Shown: positions 44,056-53,577 of the stretch, in pieces
Layout: the number at the start of each line of letters is the position of its first letter
Numbering within the stretch: the first letter of the stretch is position 1
Assembly (NCBI RefSeq): GCF_000472785.1
Contig: NZ_AXAL01000015.1
Coordinates: forward strand, 1-64,000
Length of the DNA: 64,000 nucleotides
Direction of reading: 5' to 3'
Source: Mesorhizobium loti CJ3sym
Lineage (GTDB): Bacteria; Pseudomonadota; Alphaproteobacteria; Rhizobiales; Rhizobiaceae
Notes under the pieces: model-generated
The model's input: only the letters and a program-made list of their open reading frames with translations
Databases searched by the model: none
What the model was told of the DNA's origin: nothing
Program-made: the position numbers and the translations under genes

Positions 44056-45825
44056 CTATTGAACCAGCACCGCCCGTCCGCAGGTCGCTCCGGTGACGCG
44101 CACGTCGGCCTGGCCGACACCGACGCCCAGTACCGAAAGCACATTGTAGAGCAAGTCGTCGACGGGCGCCGTTACGGTGTTGAGCACCGCCACCACCGCG
44201 GGTTTGACGGTTCCGAGCAGGGCGGTGAGGTCGATGCCGAGACCAAGCACGCCCACCGAAAGCGACAGGTTGTTGACCAGTGACGTGGTGAGCGACTGCG
44301 AGATGTTGCGCGTCGAAACGGTCTTGATCGTCTTGTTGGCAATCTCGGTCGCGTTGAAGGTCAAGGTCTGGGGGCTGTTGTTGGTGATCGCCGTCGCGGC
44401 CGAGCCCATCACCTGGATCAGCGGGAGATTGATGAGCAGCAGATGCAGGCTCACATCGGCGATCTCGGCGTCGGTGAAGGTCTGCGGTTGGCTGAAATCG
44501 GCAAAACCTGAGGGATTGTTGCTGTTGGCCAGGTTCAACTGGGCAATGCCGGGGTGTGCGGCGATGGAAACGCTGATGCTGGAAGGCCCCGTCGGACAGG
44601 TGATGTCGGTCAGCTTGGCCTCGGCATAGGCGACTTCCACATTGAGTGGCAGGTTGACGGCCAGCAGGCTGATGCCGCCGCCGAGGCCAGACGTGCCGAC
44701 ACCGACGGATGCTGTCAGCTTGATGCGCGTCTGGGCGGTCCGCACCGTGGTGCCGATGCCATCGACGGCCAGCCATGGTGAAGATTGTGCCGGCTCGCCA
44801 ATGGCGATGGCAAGCTGGGTGGAAAGAAGGCCAGGTATGGTGGCGCCGAGATTGACCTGAGCCTGGTTGGTGCCGTTGGCCAGCACGGCAGCGGCCGTCA
44901 GCATACCCATGGCGCTTGCATCGACCCCAAGGCCTGTTGGGGTTTGCCCCAGTCCCAGGCTGCCGACGGAGCCGAGATCGATAAGGCTGCTGAGCGGAAT
45001 CTTGACCGTGCTGGTCGATTTGGAGGCGATGCTTTGCAGGGCAAGCTTTGCCGTATTGCCGAGGCCGGGAACGTTGGCCATGGCTGTGGCGATCTGGCCG
45101 ACCGTCGCCTTGGAGGCCAGCACGTCCGAATAGGTGCCGGCCGTTATGTTCAATTGTGTGGCGAGCGCACTGATGAAGGAAAGCACGCTGACATCGGCCG
45201 AGATCAGTCCGTTGTAATCCATGACGCTGAGCGAGATGTTGCCGCCGAGAAGTCCGCTCAGCAGAGCGTTGAGGATGCCGCCGTTGACGCTGAGCAGTCT
45301 CGAACCGACCGAGAATGTCGCCTGCGGCGTCATGCTGGCCGTGGCCACGGTTCCGATGACCGGAGTGGGGATGAGAGAGCTGGCGAAATAGCGGTTGGGT
45401 ATTTTTGCCAGCGTGACACGCACCGCGTTGTAAGGTGTCACGCCGGCCTGGAAGCGCTGGGTGACATTGGTTGTCGTTGAGGCATATCGACCTTGCGTGA
45501 CCGTCACCACCGTCTTCCCGACAGCCGGGGGAATGGTCTGGCCCGAAGCTTGAACGACGACGCCTGGCATGCCGTTGTCGGTGAGCGTGGTGACCACCGC
45601 CGTGTTGACATTGGTGATGTTCGACGCTGCGGTGATTGCCGCCAGGTCGACCATCGCCTGGGCTTGCCGACGCTCTGTGTAGATCGAGCCCTCATCGATC
45701 GCCACAGCTGCCAGCGCCAGCGCGACAGGTGCGCTCAATGCCGTCATGACGGCGAAATTCGCCTTCTTGTCGGTCAACAGACGCAGGACTGCTCGGCCGA
45801 TCCTCGTGCGTGCGCGAAGCAACAT
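44056..45825 (-). CDS. TadG-like pilus-assembly/secreted membrane protein
   Basis: 589 aa. Residues about 15-65 are the Flp-pilus TadE/TadG N-terminus (KANFAVMTALSAPVALALAAVAIDEGSIYTERRQAQAMVDLAAITAAS), with one membrane segment followed by the long helix. The remainder, about 520 aa, is Ser/Thr/Leu/Val/Ala-rich and low in charge, probably an extracytoplasmic beta-rich region. No von Willebrand MIDAS motif is evident, unlike full TadG proteins. It is cotranscribed with a TadE-like gene that ends immediately upstream. No other tad genes are nearby. Confidence 0.75.
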   Translation of the reverse strand: MLLRARTRIGRAVLRLLTDKKANFAVMTALSAPVALALAAVAIDEGSIYTERRQAQAMVDLAAITAASNITNVNTAVVTTLTDNGMPGVVVQASGQTIPPAVGKTVVTVTQGRYASTTTNVTQRFQAGVTPYNAVRVTLAKIPNRYFASSLIPTPVIGTVATASMTPQATFSVGSRLLSVNGGILNALLSGLLGGNISLSVMDYNGLISADVSVLSFISALATQLNITAGTYSDVLASKATVGQIATAMANVPGLGNTAKLALQSIASKSTSTVKIPLSSLIDLGSVGSLGLGQTPTGLGVDASAMGMLTAAAVLANGTNQAQVNLGATIPGLLSTQLAIAIGEPAQSSPWLAVDGIGTTVRTAQTRIKLTASVGVGTSGLGGGISLLAVNLPLNVEVAYAEAKLTDITCPTGPSSISVSIAAHPGIAQLNLANSNNPSGFADFSQPQTFTDAEIADVSLHLLLINLPLIQVMGSAATAITNNSPQTLTFNATEIANKTIKTVSTRNISQSLTTSLVNNLSLSVGVLGLGIDLTALLGTVKPAVVAVLNTVTAPVDDLLYNVLSVLGVGVGQADVRVTGATCGRAVLVQ

Positions 45826-46272
45826 TCAGATACCCCCGACCCTGATCGTTGACTGGCGCGTGATCGTGGTCCCCGGCATGGCTATGCCCGGGAAGAGATT
45901 CCAGATCGGCAGGTTGCGGGCATCGTACGAGATCGACACCACGAACTGGCTTCCATCGGCGACGCTGTCATTGGCCTGATAGGTCAGTTTGCTGGCGTCC
46001 ACGAAGGGGTATCCGCCGGCATTGTTGGTAAGGTAGCTGGCCACCAGCGTCTGACGCTCGGTCTGGTTCAACCCGGCTATGGCCGTCCGGGCAGCATCCG
46101 CCGCGATCTGCTGGATTGAATTGGCAGCTCCAAAATAGATGCCATATGCAACCATTCCGAGCAGGAGAAGGATGAAGAGCGGCGATAGCAGGGCGAACTC
46201 GACCGCCGACGTTCCCGAGGTGTCTGTTCGGAACACGCGCCTTCGGACCTTGGAAATGAGGTTCTGCACCAT
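45826..46272 (-). CDS. TadE-like pilus-assembly protein
   Basis: 148 aa from ATG 46272 (MVQNLISKVRRRVF). TSGTSAVEFALLSPLFILLLLGMVAYGIYFGAANSIQQIAADAARTAIAGL is the textbook TadE/TadG pattern: the GTSAVEFALL cleavage-like site with Glu five into the hydrophobic helix, then an amphipathic helix. It is a pseudopilin-like inner-membrane protein of tight-adherence pili. Its stop abuts the TadG-like start with no gap. The pair is read away from oppA with a 283-base divergent gap. Confidence 0.85.
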   Translation of the reverse strand: MVQNLISKVRRRVFRTDTSGTSAVEFALLSPLFILLLLGMVAYGIYFGAANSIQQIAADAARTAIAGLNQTERQTLVASYLTNNAGGYPFVDASKLTYQANDSVADGSQFVVSISYDARNLPIWNLFPGIAMPGTTITRQSTIRVGGI

Positions 46273-46555
46273 GGTCCTACCATGCCAAAGTTCGCATGCA
46301 GAAAGCGAAAACTCCGGGTACAACCTGAGGGCGTGTGCGATTGAAAAAGCCGCTCTAATTTAGCCGTTGCTTTTGCGATCATGAGGATTGACTTAGGGTC
46401 AATCAGTACTCGGTTGAAAAGAGCTTACCTCCTGTCTAGTCTCCTGCCACCAGCTGCCGGAGGGAACCGGCGGCGCGCTCAAAGGGGCCAGACATCGGTT
46501 CCGGGGCGTCAACACGTAAAGGCGCGCCCACGGCAGCGCCGACAGGGAGAACTTC

Positions 46556-48148
46556 ATGCTGAAAAACATGCTGAAGGCGACGGTATTCGCCACGACCATG
46601 ACCTTGGCTGGCGGCACATTCTTGACGCCGGCCTTTGCCGAGACCGTCTACAACAGGGGCACCGCCGCAGAGTCGGAATCGGTCGACCCGCACAAGACCT
46701 CTACGGTCTATGAAGCGAATGTCTTGCGTGACCTGTTCCAGGGGCTGGTCATGCAGGACCAGAAGGCGAACCTCATCCCGGGGGCGGCCGAAAGCTGGAC
46801 GGTATCGGATGACGGCACCGTCTACACCTTCAAGCTGCGCAAGGACGGCCAGTGGTCGGACGGCAGCCCGGTGACGGCGGACGACTTCGTCTACGCCTTC
46901 CACCGCCTGGAAGACCCGGCGACCGGCGCCGAATACGCCTCTATGCTGTACCCGGTGAAGGGTGCGGAGGACGTCAACACCAAGAAGGGCAAGCCCGAGG
47001 ACATGGGCGTCAAGGCAATCGACGCTAGCACTCTTGAGATAACGCTCAAGGCGCCGACCCCATACTTCCTGGAAATGTTGACCCACCAGGCGACCTATCC
47101 GGTCAGCAAGGCCTCCATCGAGAAGCTGGGCGCCGACTGGATCAAGCCCGGCAATCTCGTTTCGAACGGCGCCTATACGCTGGCTGAATGGGTTCCCAAC
47201 GACCATATGAAGCTGGTCAAGAATCCGAAATTCTGGGATGCGGCGACCGTCAAGTTCGACGTGGTCAACTATATCCCGACCGAAGACCGTTCATCGGCGA
47301 TGAAGCGCTTCGAGGCCGGCGAACTCGACAGCTATGACGATCTGCCGACCGAACAGCTCGCCGATCTCAAGACCAAGTTCGGCGATCAGATCCATGTCGG
47401 GCCATATCTCGGCACCTACTACTACGCGATCAAGACCGACAAGGCGCCGTGGAACAATCCCGAGCTGCGCAATGCCATCTCGATGGCGATCGACCGCGAC
47501 TTCATCGCCGAAAAGGTCTGGCAGAATTCGATGCTGCCGGGCTATTCGATGGTGCCCCCGGGCATCGAGGGCTACACGCCGGCAATGGCCAAATTCGCCG
47601 ATATGCCGCAGATCGATCGCGAGGACGCAGCCAAGAAGGTGCTCGAGAAGCTCGGCTATACGCCCGATAAGCCGCTGAAGATGGAGATCCGCTACAACAC
47701 TTCGGAAAACCACAAGAATATGGCAGTGGCGATCCAGGAGCAGTTGAAGCCGCTTGGCGTCGAAGTGACCCTGCTCAACACCGACACCAAGACCCACTAT
47801 TCCTTCCTTGAGCAGAAGGGCGACTATGATTTGGCTCGTGCCGCCTGGATCGCCGACTACAAGGATCCGGAAACCTTCCTCGGCATCTCGCGCAAGGCGA
47901 GCGGTAACAATTATTCGAACTACAACAGCCCGGCATACGAGGCGGCCATGGATAAGGCGGCCGCAGCCGGCGGCAAACCCGAAGAGCGCATGAAGGACCT
48001 CTCCGAGGCCGAACGCATCCTGGTCGACGATGTCGGCCAGATCCCGCTCCTCTATTACAGCTACCACGACATCGTATCTTCGAAGCTGCATGGCTTCACC
48101 GACAATGTGATGGATGTCCATCCGTCGCGCTTCGTCAGCAAGGACTGA
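46556..48148 (+). CDS. oppA: Oligopeptide ABC transporter substrate-binding protein
   Basis: 530 aa with AGGGAGAACTTC before the ATG. Signal peptide MLKNMLKATVFATTMTLAGGTFLTPAFA, then the SBP_bac_5 domain: RGTAAESESVDPHKTSTVYEANVLRDLFQGLV, AAESWTVSDDGTVYTFKLRKDGQWSDGSPVTADDFVYAFHR, and AISMAIDRDFIAEKVW. It captures oligopeptides in the periplasm for OppBC/OppDF. The region has 162 bases between it and oppB. Ligand is inferred from the OppA-like sequence. Confidence 0.92.
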   Translation: MLKNMLKATVFATTMTLAGGTFLTPAFAETVYNRGTAAESESVDPHKTSTVYEANVLRDLFQGLVMQDQKANLIPGAAESWTVSDDGTVYTFKLRKDGQWSDGSPVTADDFVYAFHRLEDPATGAEYASMLYPVKGAEDVNTKKGKPEDMGVKAIDASTLEITLKAPTPYFLEMLTHQATYPVSKASIEKLGADWIKPGNLVSNGAYTLAEWVPNDHMKLVKNPKFWDAATVKFDVVNYIPTEDRSSAMKRFEAGELDSYDDLPTEQLADLKTKFGDQIHVGPYLGTYYYAIKTDKAPWNNPELRNAISMAIDRDFIAEKVWQNSMLPGYSMVPPGIEGYTPAMAKFADMPQIDREDAAKKVLEKLGYTPDKPLKMEIRYNTSENHKNMAVAIQEQLKPLGVEVTLLNTDTKTHYSFLEQKGDYDLARAAWIADYKDPETFLGISRKASGNNYSNYNSPAYEAAMDKAAAAGGKPEERMKDLSEAERILVDDVGQIPLLYYSYHDIVSSKLHGFTDNVMDVHPSRFVSKD

Positions 48149-48205
48149 TCCCGGCCAAGCCGCCGCGTCTTTCGAGGCGCGGCGGCGCTGGTTTGCCATC
48201 GCATC

Positions 48206-48281
48206 GGCCGGGAAACGGAATCGATTTTCGGAAAATCCGGTGCGAAGATTTGAAGGCTGGAGCATGTCAGTCCAATTGGAC
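48206..48281. repeat. Repeat-like palindromic gap between oppA and oppB
   Basis: The gap contains CGGAATCGATTTTCGG followed by AAAATCCGG, a self-complementary unit resembling other rhizobial intergenic elements, and a perfect 12-bp palindrome GTCCAATTGGAC at 48270-48281. These could form hairpins in the transcript and lower readthrough from the binding-protein gene to the permease genes. No reading frame is seen here. Confidence 0.45.
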
Positions 48282-48310
48282 GTACAGGCTCCGGATCAAG
48301 CGGGGCACCG

Positions 48311-49234
48311 ATGCTGCGATACGTACTCCGGCGGCTTTTGACCGCCATCCCGACGCTGTTCGTCATCGTGACGATGGCGTTCTTCCTGATGCGCGTCGCA
48401 CCAGGCGGCCCATTCAACCAGGAGCGGGGGCTTAGCCCCGAGATCAAGGCCAACCTTGAAGCCCAGTTTGGCCTCAACGATCCGCTCTGGCTGCAATATG
48501 TCCACTATCTCGGCAATCTCTTGCGCGGCAATTTCGGGCCGAGCTACAACATGCCGGATTTCACCGTCACCGAACTGTTTGCCAAGGGCCTGCCCATTTC
48601 GATCCAGCTCGGTGCTTCGGCGCTGATCCTGGCGTTGCTGCTGGGCAGCGTGCTCGGCACCATCGCCGCGCTCAACCAGAACAAGCTTGGCGACTATACG
48701 GTGATCGCGCTGGCGACAGCCGGCAGCACCATCCCCACCTTCGTCATCGCGCCGGTGATCCAGCTTCTGTTCGGGCTGACCTGGAAGCTGTTGCCGATCG
48801 GTGGCTGGGGCGATGGCGCCTTCCTCAACAAGATTGGCCCGATACTGACGCTTGCTCTGCCGCAGATCGCCATCGTTGCCCGCCTGATGCGCGGTTCGAT
48901 GATCGAATCGCTGCGCTCCCACCATATCCGCACCGCCCGCGCGCTCGGCCTCTCCGACTGGTCGGTGGTGGTCAAGCACGCGCTGCGTGGCGCCATCCTG
49001 CCGATCGTTTCGTTCACCGGCCCGGCGGCGGCGGCGCTGCTGACCGGTTCGGTCATCGTTGAGACGATCTTCTCCATTCCAGGCGTCGGCCGCTATTTCG
49101 TCGATGCCGCGCTCAACCGTGACTACACGCTGGTGATGGGAACCGTGGTGGTGATCGCGATCTTCACCATCATCTTCAACCTGATCGTCGACGTCATGTA
49201 CGCGGTCGTCGACCCGAGGGTGCGCTATGACTGA
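48311..49234 (+). CDS. oppB: Oligopeptide ABC transporter permease
   Basis: 307 aa, about six membrane segments. MLRYVLRRLLTAIPTLFVIVTMAFFLMRVAPGGPF is the standard DppB/OppB N-terminus, and the cytoplasmic EAA loop appears as HHIRTARALGLSDWSVVVKHALRGAILPIVSFTGP. It pairs with OppC to form the channel. ATG 48311 follows a GCACCG stretch with a weak ribosome site, so translation may depend on oppA readthrough. Eight bases overlap with oppC. Confidence 0.94.
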   Translation: MLRYVLRRLLTAIPTLFVIVTMAFFLMRVAPGGPFNQERGLSPEIKANLEAQFGLNDPLWLQYVHYLGNLLRGNFGPSYNMPDFTVTELFAKGLPISIQLGASALILALLLGSVLGTIAALNQNKLGDYTVIALATAGSTIPTFVIAPVIQLLFGLTWKLLPIGGWGDGAFLNKIGPILTLALPQIAIVARLMRGSMIESLRSHHIRTARALGLSDWSVVVKHALRGAILPIVSFTGPAAAALLTGSVIVETIFSIPGVGRYFVDAALNRDYTLVMGTVVVIAIFTIIFNLIVDVMYAVVDPRVRYD

Positions 49235-50348
49235 CATTACAGCCACGGCTCCCGCCATTGTCGGCCGATCCTTGTGGGGCGATGCCTGGGCACGCCTCAA
49301 GGCCAATCGCGCCGCCATGATCAGCCTTTATTACCTCGCCTTCATCGCTCTCATCAGCGTGTTTGGACCTTGGGTCGCACCGCATGAATACACGACCATC
49401 TATGGCGACTATGTGCGCACCCCGCCAAGCCTGACGCCCTATCCCAAGGCCGACATGATCGAGACGGCTCTCAACGACGCGGTCAAGCGCATGAGGGTCG
49501 AGATCAAGGAATGGAAGCAGGATGGCCAGCGCGTCACGGTGACCGTCACCTCGACCAAGCCGATCGACGATCGCAACATCCGCTATCTCGACCGATCCGA
49601 TGCCTTTGACGACACCAAGATCGATAGCAAGTCGCCGGACGGGCTCGAAGTGACGATGAGCACATCGGTCAAGCAGCAGTATTTCCTGTTCGGCACCGAC
49701 AACACCGGCCGCGATCTGCTGTCGCGCACGCTGATGGCCGGACGCATCTCGCTGGCCATCGGCCTGCTCGCAGGCGTCGTGGCGGTGGTGATTGGTGTGA
49801 TCTACGGCGCCGCTGCCGGCTTTTCCGGCGGCAAGATCGACGAGGTGATGATGCGCATCGTCGATGTGCTCTATTCCTTGCCGTTCATCTTCTTCGTCAT
49901 TATGCTGGTGGTGTTCTTCGGCCGCAACTTCGTGCTGATGTTCCTGGCTGTGGGGGCGGTGCTGTGGCTCGACATGGCCCGCATCGTGCGCGGCCAGGCG
50001 CTGTCGATCCGCCGCCAGGAATATGTCCAAGCGGCGGAAGCCATGGGCGTCGGCCAGCGCGGCATCCTGCTACGCCATGTCATTCCCAATCTGCTCGGCC
50101 CGGTCGTCATCTACATGACGCTGCTGGTGCCGCAGGTCATCATCCTGGAAAGCTTCCTGTCGTTCCTCGGCCTCGGCGTGCAGGAGCCGATGACCAGCTG
50201 GGGCGTGCTGATCTCGGTCGGTGCCAAGAACATCGGCTACGCCAATTGGCTGCTCTTGTTCCCCGCCTTCTTCCTCGTCTCGACGCTGTTCGCCCTGAAC
50301 TTCGTTGGCGACGGCCTGCGCGACGCGCTTGACCCGAGGGATCGATAG
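49227..50348 (+). CDS. oppC: Oligopeptide ABC transporter permease with periplasmic insertion
   Basis: 373 aa, longer than the roughly 300 of E. coli OppC. ANRAAMISLYYLAFIALISVFGPWVAPHEY is the first segment; GTDNTGRDLLSRTLMAGRISLAIGLLAG and AAEAMGVGQRGILLRHVIPNLLGP (EAA loop) are intact. Residues about 60-145 form an extra hydrophilic stretch (KADMIETALNDAVKRMRVEIKEWKQD and following) between the first membrane segment and the GTDNTGRD motif, presumably periplasmic, near OppA. Overlaps oppB and is two bases before the ATPase gene. Confidence 0.92.
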   Translation: MTDITATAPAIVGRSLWGDAWARLKANRAAMISLYYLAFIALISVFGPWVAPHEYTTIYGDYVRTPPSLTPYPKADMIETALNDAVKRMRVEIKEWKQDGQRVTVTVTSTKPIDDRNIRYLDRSDAFDDTKIDSKSPDGLEVTMSTSVKQQYFLFGTDNTGRDLLSRTLMAGRISLAIGLLAGVVAVVIGVIYGAAAGFSGGKIDEVMMRIVDVLYSLPFIFFVIMLVVFFGRNFVLMFLAVGAVLWLDMARIVRGQALSIRRQEYVQAAEAMGVGQRGILLRHVIPNLLGPVVIYMTLLVPQVIILESFLSFLGLGVQEPMTSWGVLISVGAKNIGYANWLLLFPAFFLVSTLFALNFVGDGLRDALDPRDR

Positions 50349-50350
50349 AG

Positions 50351-51985
50351 ATGGGGACCGTTGATATGGCCACTCCCGAAACGATCCTCAGCGTCAAGGA
50401 TTTGCGTGTCCGCTTCCGTACGCTCGATGGCGCGGTCGAGGCGGTGAAGGGCATCAACATTCACGTCAACGCGGGCGAGACCGTTGCCGTGGTCGGCGAG
50501 TCCGGTTCCGGCAAGAGCCAGACGATGATGGCGGCGATGAGCCTGCTCGCCTCGAATGGCGAAGCCACCGGCCACGTCGACTATCGTGGCCGCAACCTGC
50601 TGACGCTCAGCAAATCCGATCTCAACAAGGTCCGCGGGGCCAAGATTAGCATGATCTTCCAGGAGCCGATGACCTCGCTCGATCCGCTCTACTCGATCGG
50701 CAACCAGCTGATAGAGCCAATCCGCCGGCATCGCGGCCTGAATGCCACCGCCGCGCGCGAAGAGGCGCTCAAGCTGTTGCGGCTGGTGCATATTCCCGAT
50801 CCCGAGCGGCGGATGAAATCCTATCCGCACGAAATGTCGGGCGGCCAGCGCCAGCGCGTCATGATCGCCATGGCGCTCGCCAATGACCCCGACATCCTGA
50901 TCGCCGACGAGCCGACCACGGCGCTCGACGTCACCATCCAGGCGCAGATCCTGATGCTGCTCGCCGAATTGCAGCGCAAGCTTGGCATGGCGATCGTGTT
51001 TATCACCCATGATCTCGGCATCGTCAGGCGCTTCGCCGACCGCGTCTATGTCATGCGCCAGGGCGAGGTCGTCGAGGAAGGCGAGGCGGAAGCGATCTTC
51101 GTCAACCCGCAGCACGCCTATACCAAGATGCTGCTGGCGGCCGAGCCGACGGGAACCAAGGCGCCACCGCCGGCCAATGCGCCCGTGGTGCTCGAAGGCA
51201 GGAATGTCGAAGTCACCTTCAGGATCGGCGGCGGGTTTCTGGCTGGCGAGCCGCTGATGCTGCGTGCCGTCGATGACATTTCGATCCGGCTGCAGCGCAA
51301 CCAAACCATAGGCATCGTCGGCGAATCCGGTTCAGGCAAATCGACGCTCGGCCGCGCCTTGCTGCGGCTGCTGCCGAGTGATGGCCTGATCCGTTTCGGC
51401 GATCGCGACATTTCCACTGCCGACCGGCAGACGATGCGGCCGCTGCGGCGCCAGATGCAGCTTGTCTTCCAGGATCCATTCGGCTCGCTGTCGCCGCGTA
51501 TGACAGTCGGTCAGGTCATCACCGAAGGGCTGTTGGTGCATGAGCCTAACCTGTCGCACAAGCAGCGCGACCAGCGCGCGGTGGAAGCCTTGCTTGAAGT
51601 CGGCCTCGATCCCAACGCCCGAAACCGCTACCCGCACGAGTTCTCCGGCGGGCAACGGCAGCGCATCGCCATTGCCCGCGCCATGATCCTGAAGCCCAAA
51701 ATGGTCGTGCTGGATGAGCCGACCTCGGCGCTCGACCGCTCGGTGCAGAAACAGATCGTCGAACTGCTGCGCAAGCTGCAGGCCGACCACGAACTGTCCT
51801 ACCTCTTCATCAGCCACGATCTGACGGTCGTGCGCGCCATGGCCGACTACATCATCGTCATGAAGCAGGGCAAGATCGTCGAAGAGGGGCCGACCGAGGC
51901 GATCTTCAGCAATCCACAACACGCCTACACGCAGACACTGATGGCTGCGGCGATCGATGTGACGCGGTTCAGGCTGAGCGCTTGA
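50351..51985 (+). CDS. Oligopeptide ABC transporter ATP-binding protein, OppD-OppF fusion
   Basis: 544 aa with two ATPase modules, like YejF and other DppDF fusions. Module 1 (residues about 10-260): Walker A VGESGSGKSQTMMA, signature MSGGQRQRVMIAMALAN, Walker B ILIADEPTTALD. Module 2 (about 280-535): VGESGSGKSTLGRALL, FSGGQRQRIAIARAMI, MVVLDEPTSALD. Both end with the oligopeptide C-terminal motif region. It energises OppBC. Start ATG 50351 is two bases after oppC; an alternative ATG lies at 50366. A terminator-like repeat follows. Confidence 0.93.
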   Translation: MGTVDMATPETILSVKDLRVRFRTLDGAVEAVKGINIHVNAGETVAVVGESGSGKSQTMMAAMSLLASNGEATGHVDYRGRNLLTLSKSDLNKVRGAKISMIFQEPMTSLDPLYSIGNQLIEPIRRHRGLNATAAREEALKLLRLVHIPDPERRMKSYPHEMSGGQRQRVMIAMALANDPDILIADEPTTALDVTIQAQILMLLAELQRKLGMAIVFITHDLGIVRRFADRVYVMRQGEVVEEGEAEAIFVNPQHAYTKMLLAAEPTGTKAPPPANAPVVLEGRNVEVTFRIGGGFLAGEPLMLRAVDDISIRLQRNQTIGIVGESGSGKSTLGRALLRLLPSDGLIRFGDRDISTADRQTMRPLRRQMQLVFQDPFGSLSPRMTVGQVITEGLLVHEPNLSHKQRDQRAVEALLEVGLDPNARNRYPHEFSGGQRQRIAIARAMILKPKMVVLDEPTSALDRSVQKQIVELLRKLQADHELSYLFISHDLTVVRAMADYIIVMKQGKIVEEGPTEAIFSNPQHAYTQTLMAAAIDVTRFRLSA

Positions 51986-52004
51986 ATTCGGCGAAAAACA
52001 GAGA

Positions 52005-52050
52005 CTTGAAACGCGTCGCCTTTGTCCGTTTCGGCGCGACGCGCTTCAAG
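52005..52050. terminator. Bidirectional terminator-like inverted repeat
   Basis: Arms CTTGAAACGCGTCG (52005-52018) and CGACGCGCTTCAAG (52037-52050) pair at 13 of 14 positions with an 18-base loop. It separates the convergent oppDF gene and the Tat-exported protein gene and overlaps the last codons of the latter. There is no strong T run, so the terminator role is inferred from position and symmetry. Confidence 0.6.
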
Positions 52051-53350
52051 CTTCGGAGAGGCTTTTCTGAAGGGCGTCGAACGCAGCCCGGTATTCCTTT
52101 TTGACGGCCTCAGCCCCACCGAGGGCCGCCGTCTTTTGTTCGATGCGGGACCAGAGCCCGGTTTCATCGAGCTCCTTCGCCGAATAGTAGCGGCTGTAGT
52201 CCTGCCAGATTTGTCCGGTCTTCACCGTGCCTCTGGCGGTATCGTCGACATAGTCCTTCAACAAGCTGATCGGCGGATCGGCAAGCGCCAGCTCAAAGGG
52301 TTGTCGTCCGACATTGTCGGCCGTGTCGCCGCTCCCGAACCATTGCTTGAAGCGGTCTCGGCCGATCAGAATTTGGCTAGCGGTACGCGATGGTCTGAGC
52401 CGAACGAGCAGATTATAGGGATCGTCGGCATGGCTGAGATAAAGGTCTTCGCTGAGGAAATGCGGCGTCGCGTGCGCCTTCTTCCTCGAACTCGGGTCCT
52501 GGTAGACGACCTCCCTGGCCACCGGAATATTCACGATGCGCAGCATGGCGGCGAGAAAGGCCGCGGTTCCCCAGCAGCCTGCGGTGATGTGGTGAGGCGG
52601 GTCCTTGCGTCCGGCGACGACCGTGCCTGAAATGATGCGGGACATTGGCGGCTCGCCATAGTACTGCCATTGCCGCTCCAGATTTGCATTCGACGTGTCG
52701 CCGGTGAAGTGCACGAGCCGCGCGATGCACCACTGCAGCAGTCGTTCGATCGTTGCCCGACGGGTAGGACCGATGAGTGCCTGGGTGCGCAGAAAATGAT
52801 ACGCGACATCCGGAGGCGCGGGGATGCCCGACCAATTCACCCGATAGAGTTGGGTGTGACGGTCGAACAGGAACATTTCCGGTGGCGAGAAGAGGGCAGC
52901 GAAGCTTGCATCGCTGTCCTGCTCAATCGACCAAGGCACGCGTTTGCCGATCTCGACGACGAGACTTTGCGCCACAAGCGCCAGGAACAGACGCCGCGCG
53001 TCTTCCGCGCTCAAAAGGGTCTCGTTGATGGCCGGGTCGCACCGATTGGGAGGTGGATCGGTTAAGGCCAGTGGCTGTCCGGCCCATAGCAGATTGAAGA
53101 ACTGCTTGAGTTCTTCTTTCCAGGAGGCCGGCCATTGCGCATAAGCGAGCTGATTGGCGGCGCCGGGGGCATACCAGCTGATCGCGCTTGCAACACGAGG
53201 GCGTCGGTTGAGCTCGCGCGCGACGTCAGGTGCCGGGCCGGCTGCTGCGCAGGCAAACTTTGCCGATGCGGAGACGGCGCCTAATCCAAGGATGGTCAGA
53301 AAGGCTCGGCGTGTCTGTACCGGACCGCAGAGGCTACATCTCAAATGCAT
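52046..53350 (-). CDS. Tat-exported protein with transglutaminase-like core, function unknown
   Basis: 434 aa from ATG 53350, placed by GAGG five bases before it. The N-terminus reads TRRAFLTILGLGAVSASAKFACAA, a twin-arginine signal with an AxA-type cleavage region, so the protein is exported folded to the periplasm. In the middle, HHITAGCWGTAAFLAAMLRIVNIPVAREVVYQD followed by AHATPHFLSEDLYLSHADDP has the spacing of a transglutaminase/cysteine-protease-like core: Cys at the head of a helix ending in a Pro-Val-Ala-Arg turn, then His, then an Asp. That reading is mine from pattern only. Substrate unknown. Stands alone, convergent to oppDF. Confidence 0.6.
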   Translation of the reverse strand: MHLRCSLCGPVQTRRAFLTILGLGAVSASAKFACAAAGPAPDVARELNRRPRVASAISWYAPGAANQLAYAQWPASWKEELKQFFNLLWAGQPLALTDPPPNRCDPAINETLLSAEDARRLFLALVAQSLVVEIGKRVPWSIEQDSDASFAALFSPPEMFLFDRHTQLYRVNWSGIPAPPDVAYHFLRTQALIGPTRRATIERLLQWCIARLVHFTGDTSNANLERQWQYYGEPPMSRIISGTVVAGRKDPPHHITAGCWGTAAFLAAMLRIVNIPVAREVVYQDPSSRKKAHATPHFLSEDLYLSHADDPYNLLVRLRPSRTASQILIGRDRFKQWFGSGDTADNVGRQPFELALADPPISLLKDYVDDTARGTVKTGQIWQDYSRYYSAKELDETGLWSRIEQKTAALGGAEAVKKEYRAAFDALQKSLSEA

Positions 53351-53577
53351 GGAAACCTCATTCTTGAACCGTTGCGGGCAGAAAGAGCCGGAGTGCACGG
53401 GTTGTCGAATCGTCTCCTGTTACAGTTGCGTAAGCCCTGAAGCTGCCGTGTCGGTGAAAGGATGCCATGCTTTGGTCCTGAGCGGCATCTCCCAAATGGG
53501 TGGCACGCTCGCCTCAATCCCGTTTAACGGCAGGACCTTGAGGGATAGACGCTGATCGAACATGAAGCTGGCGCAAC

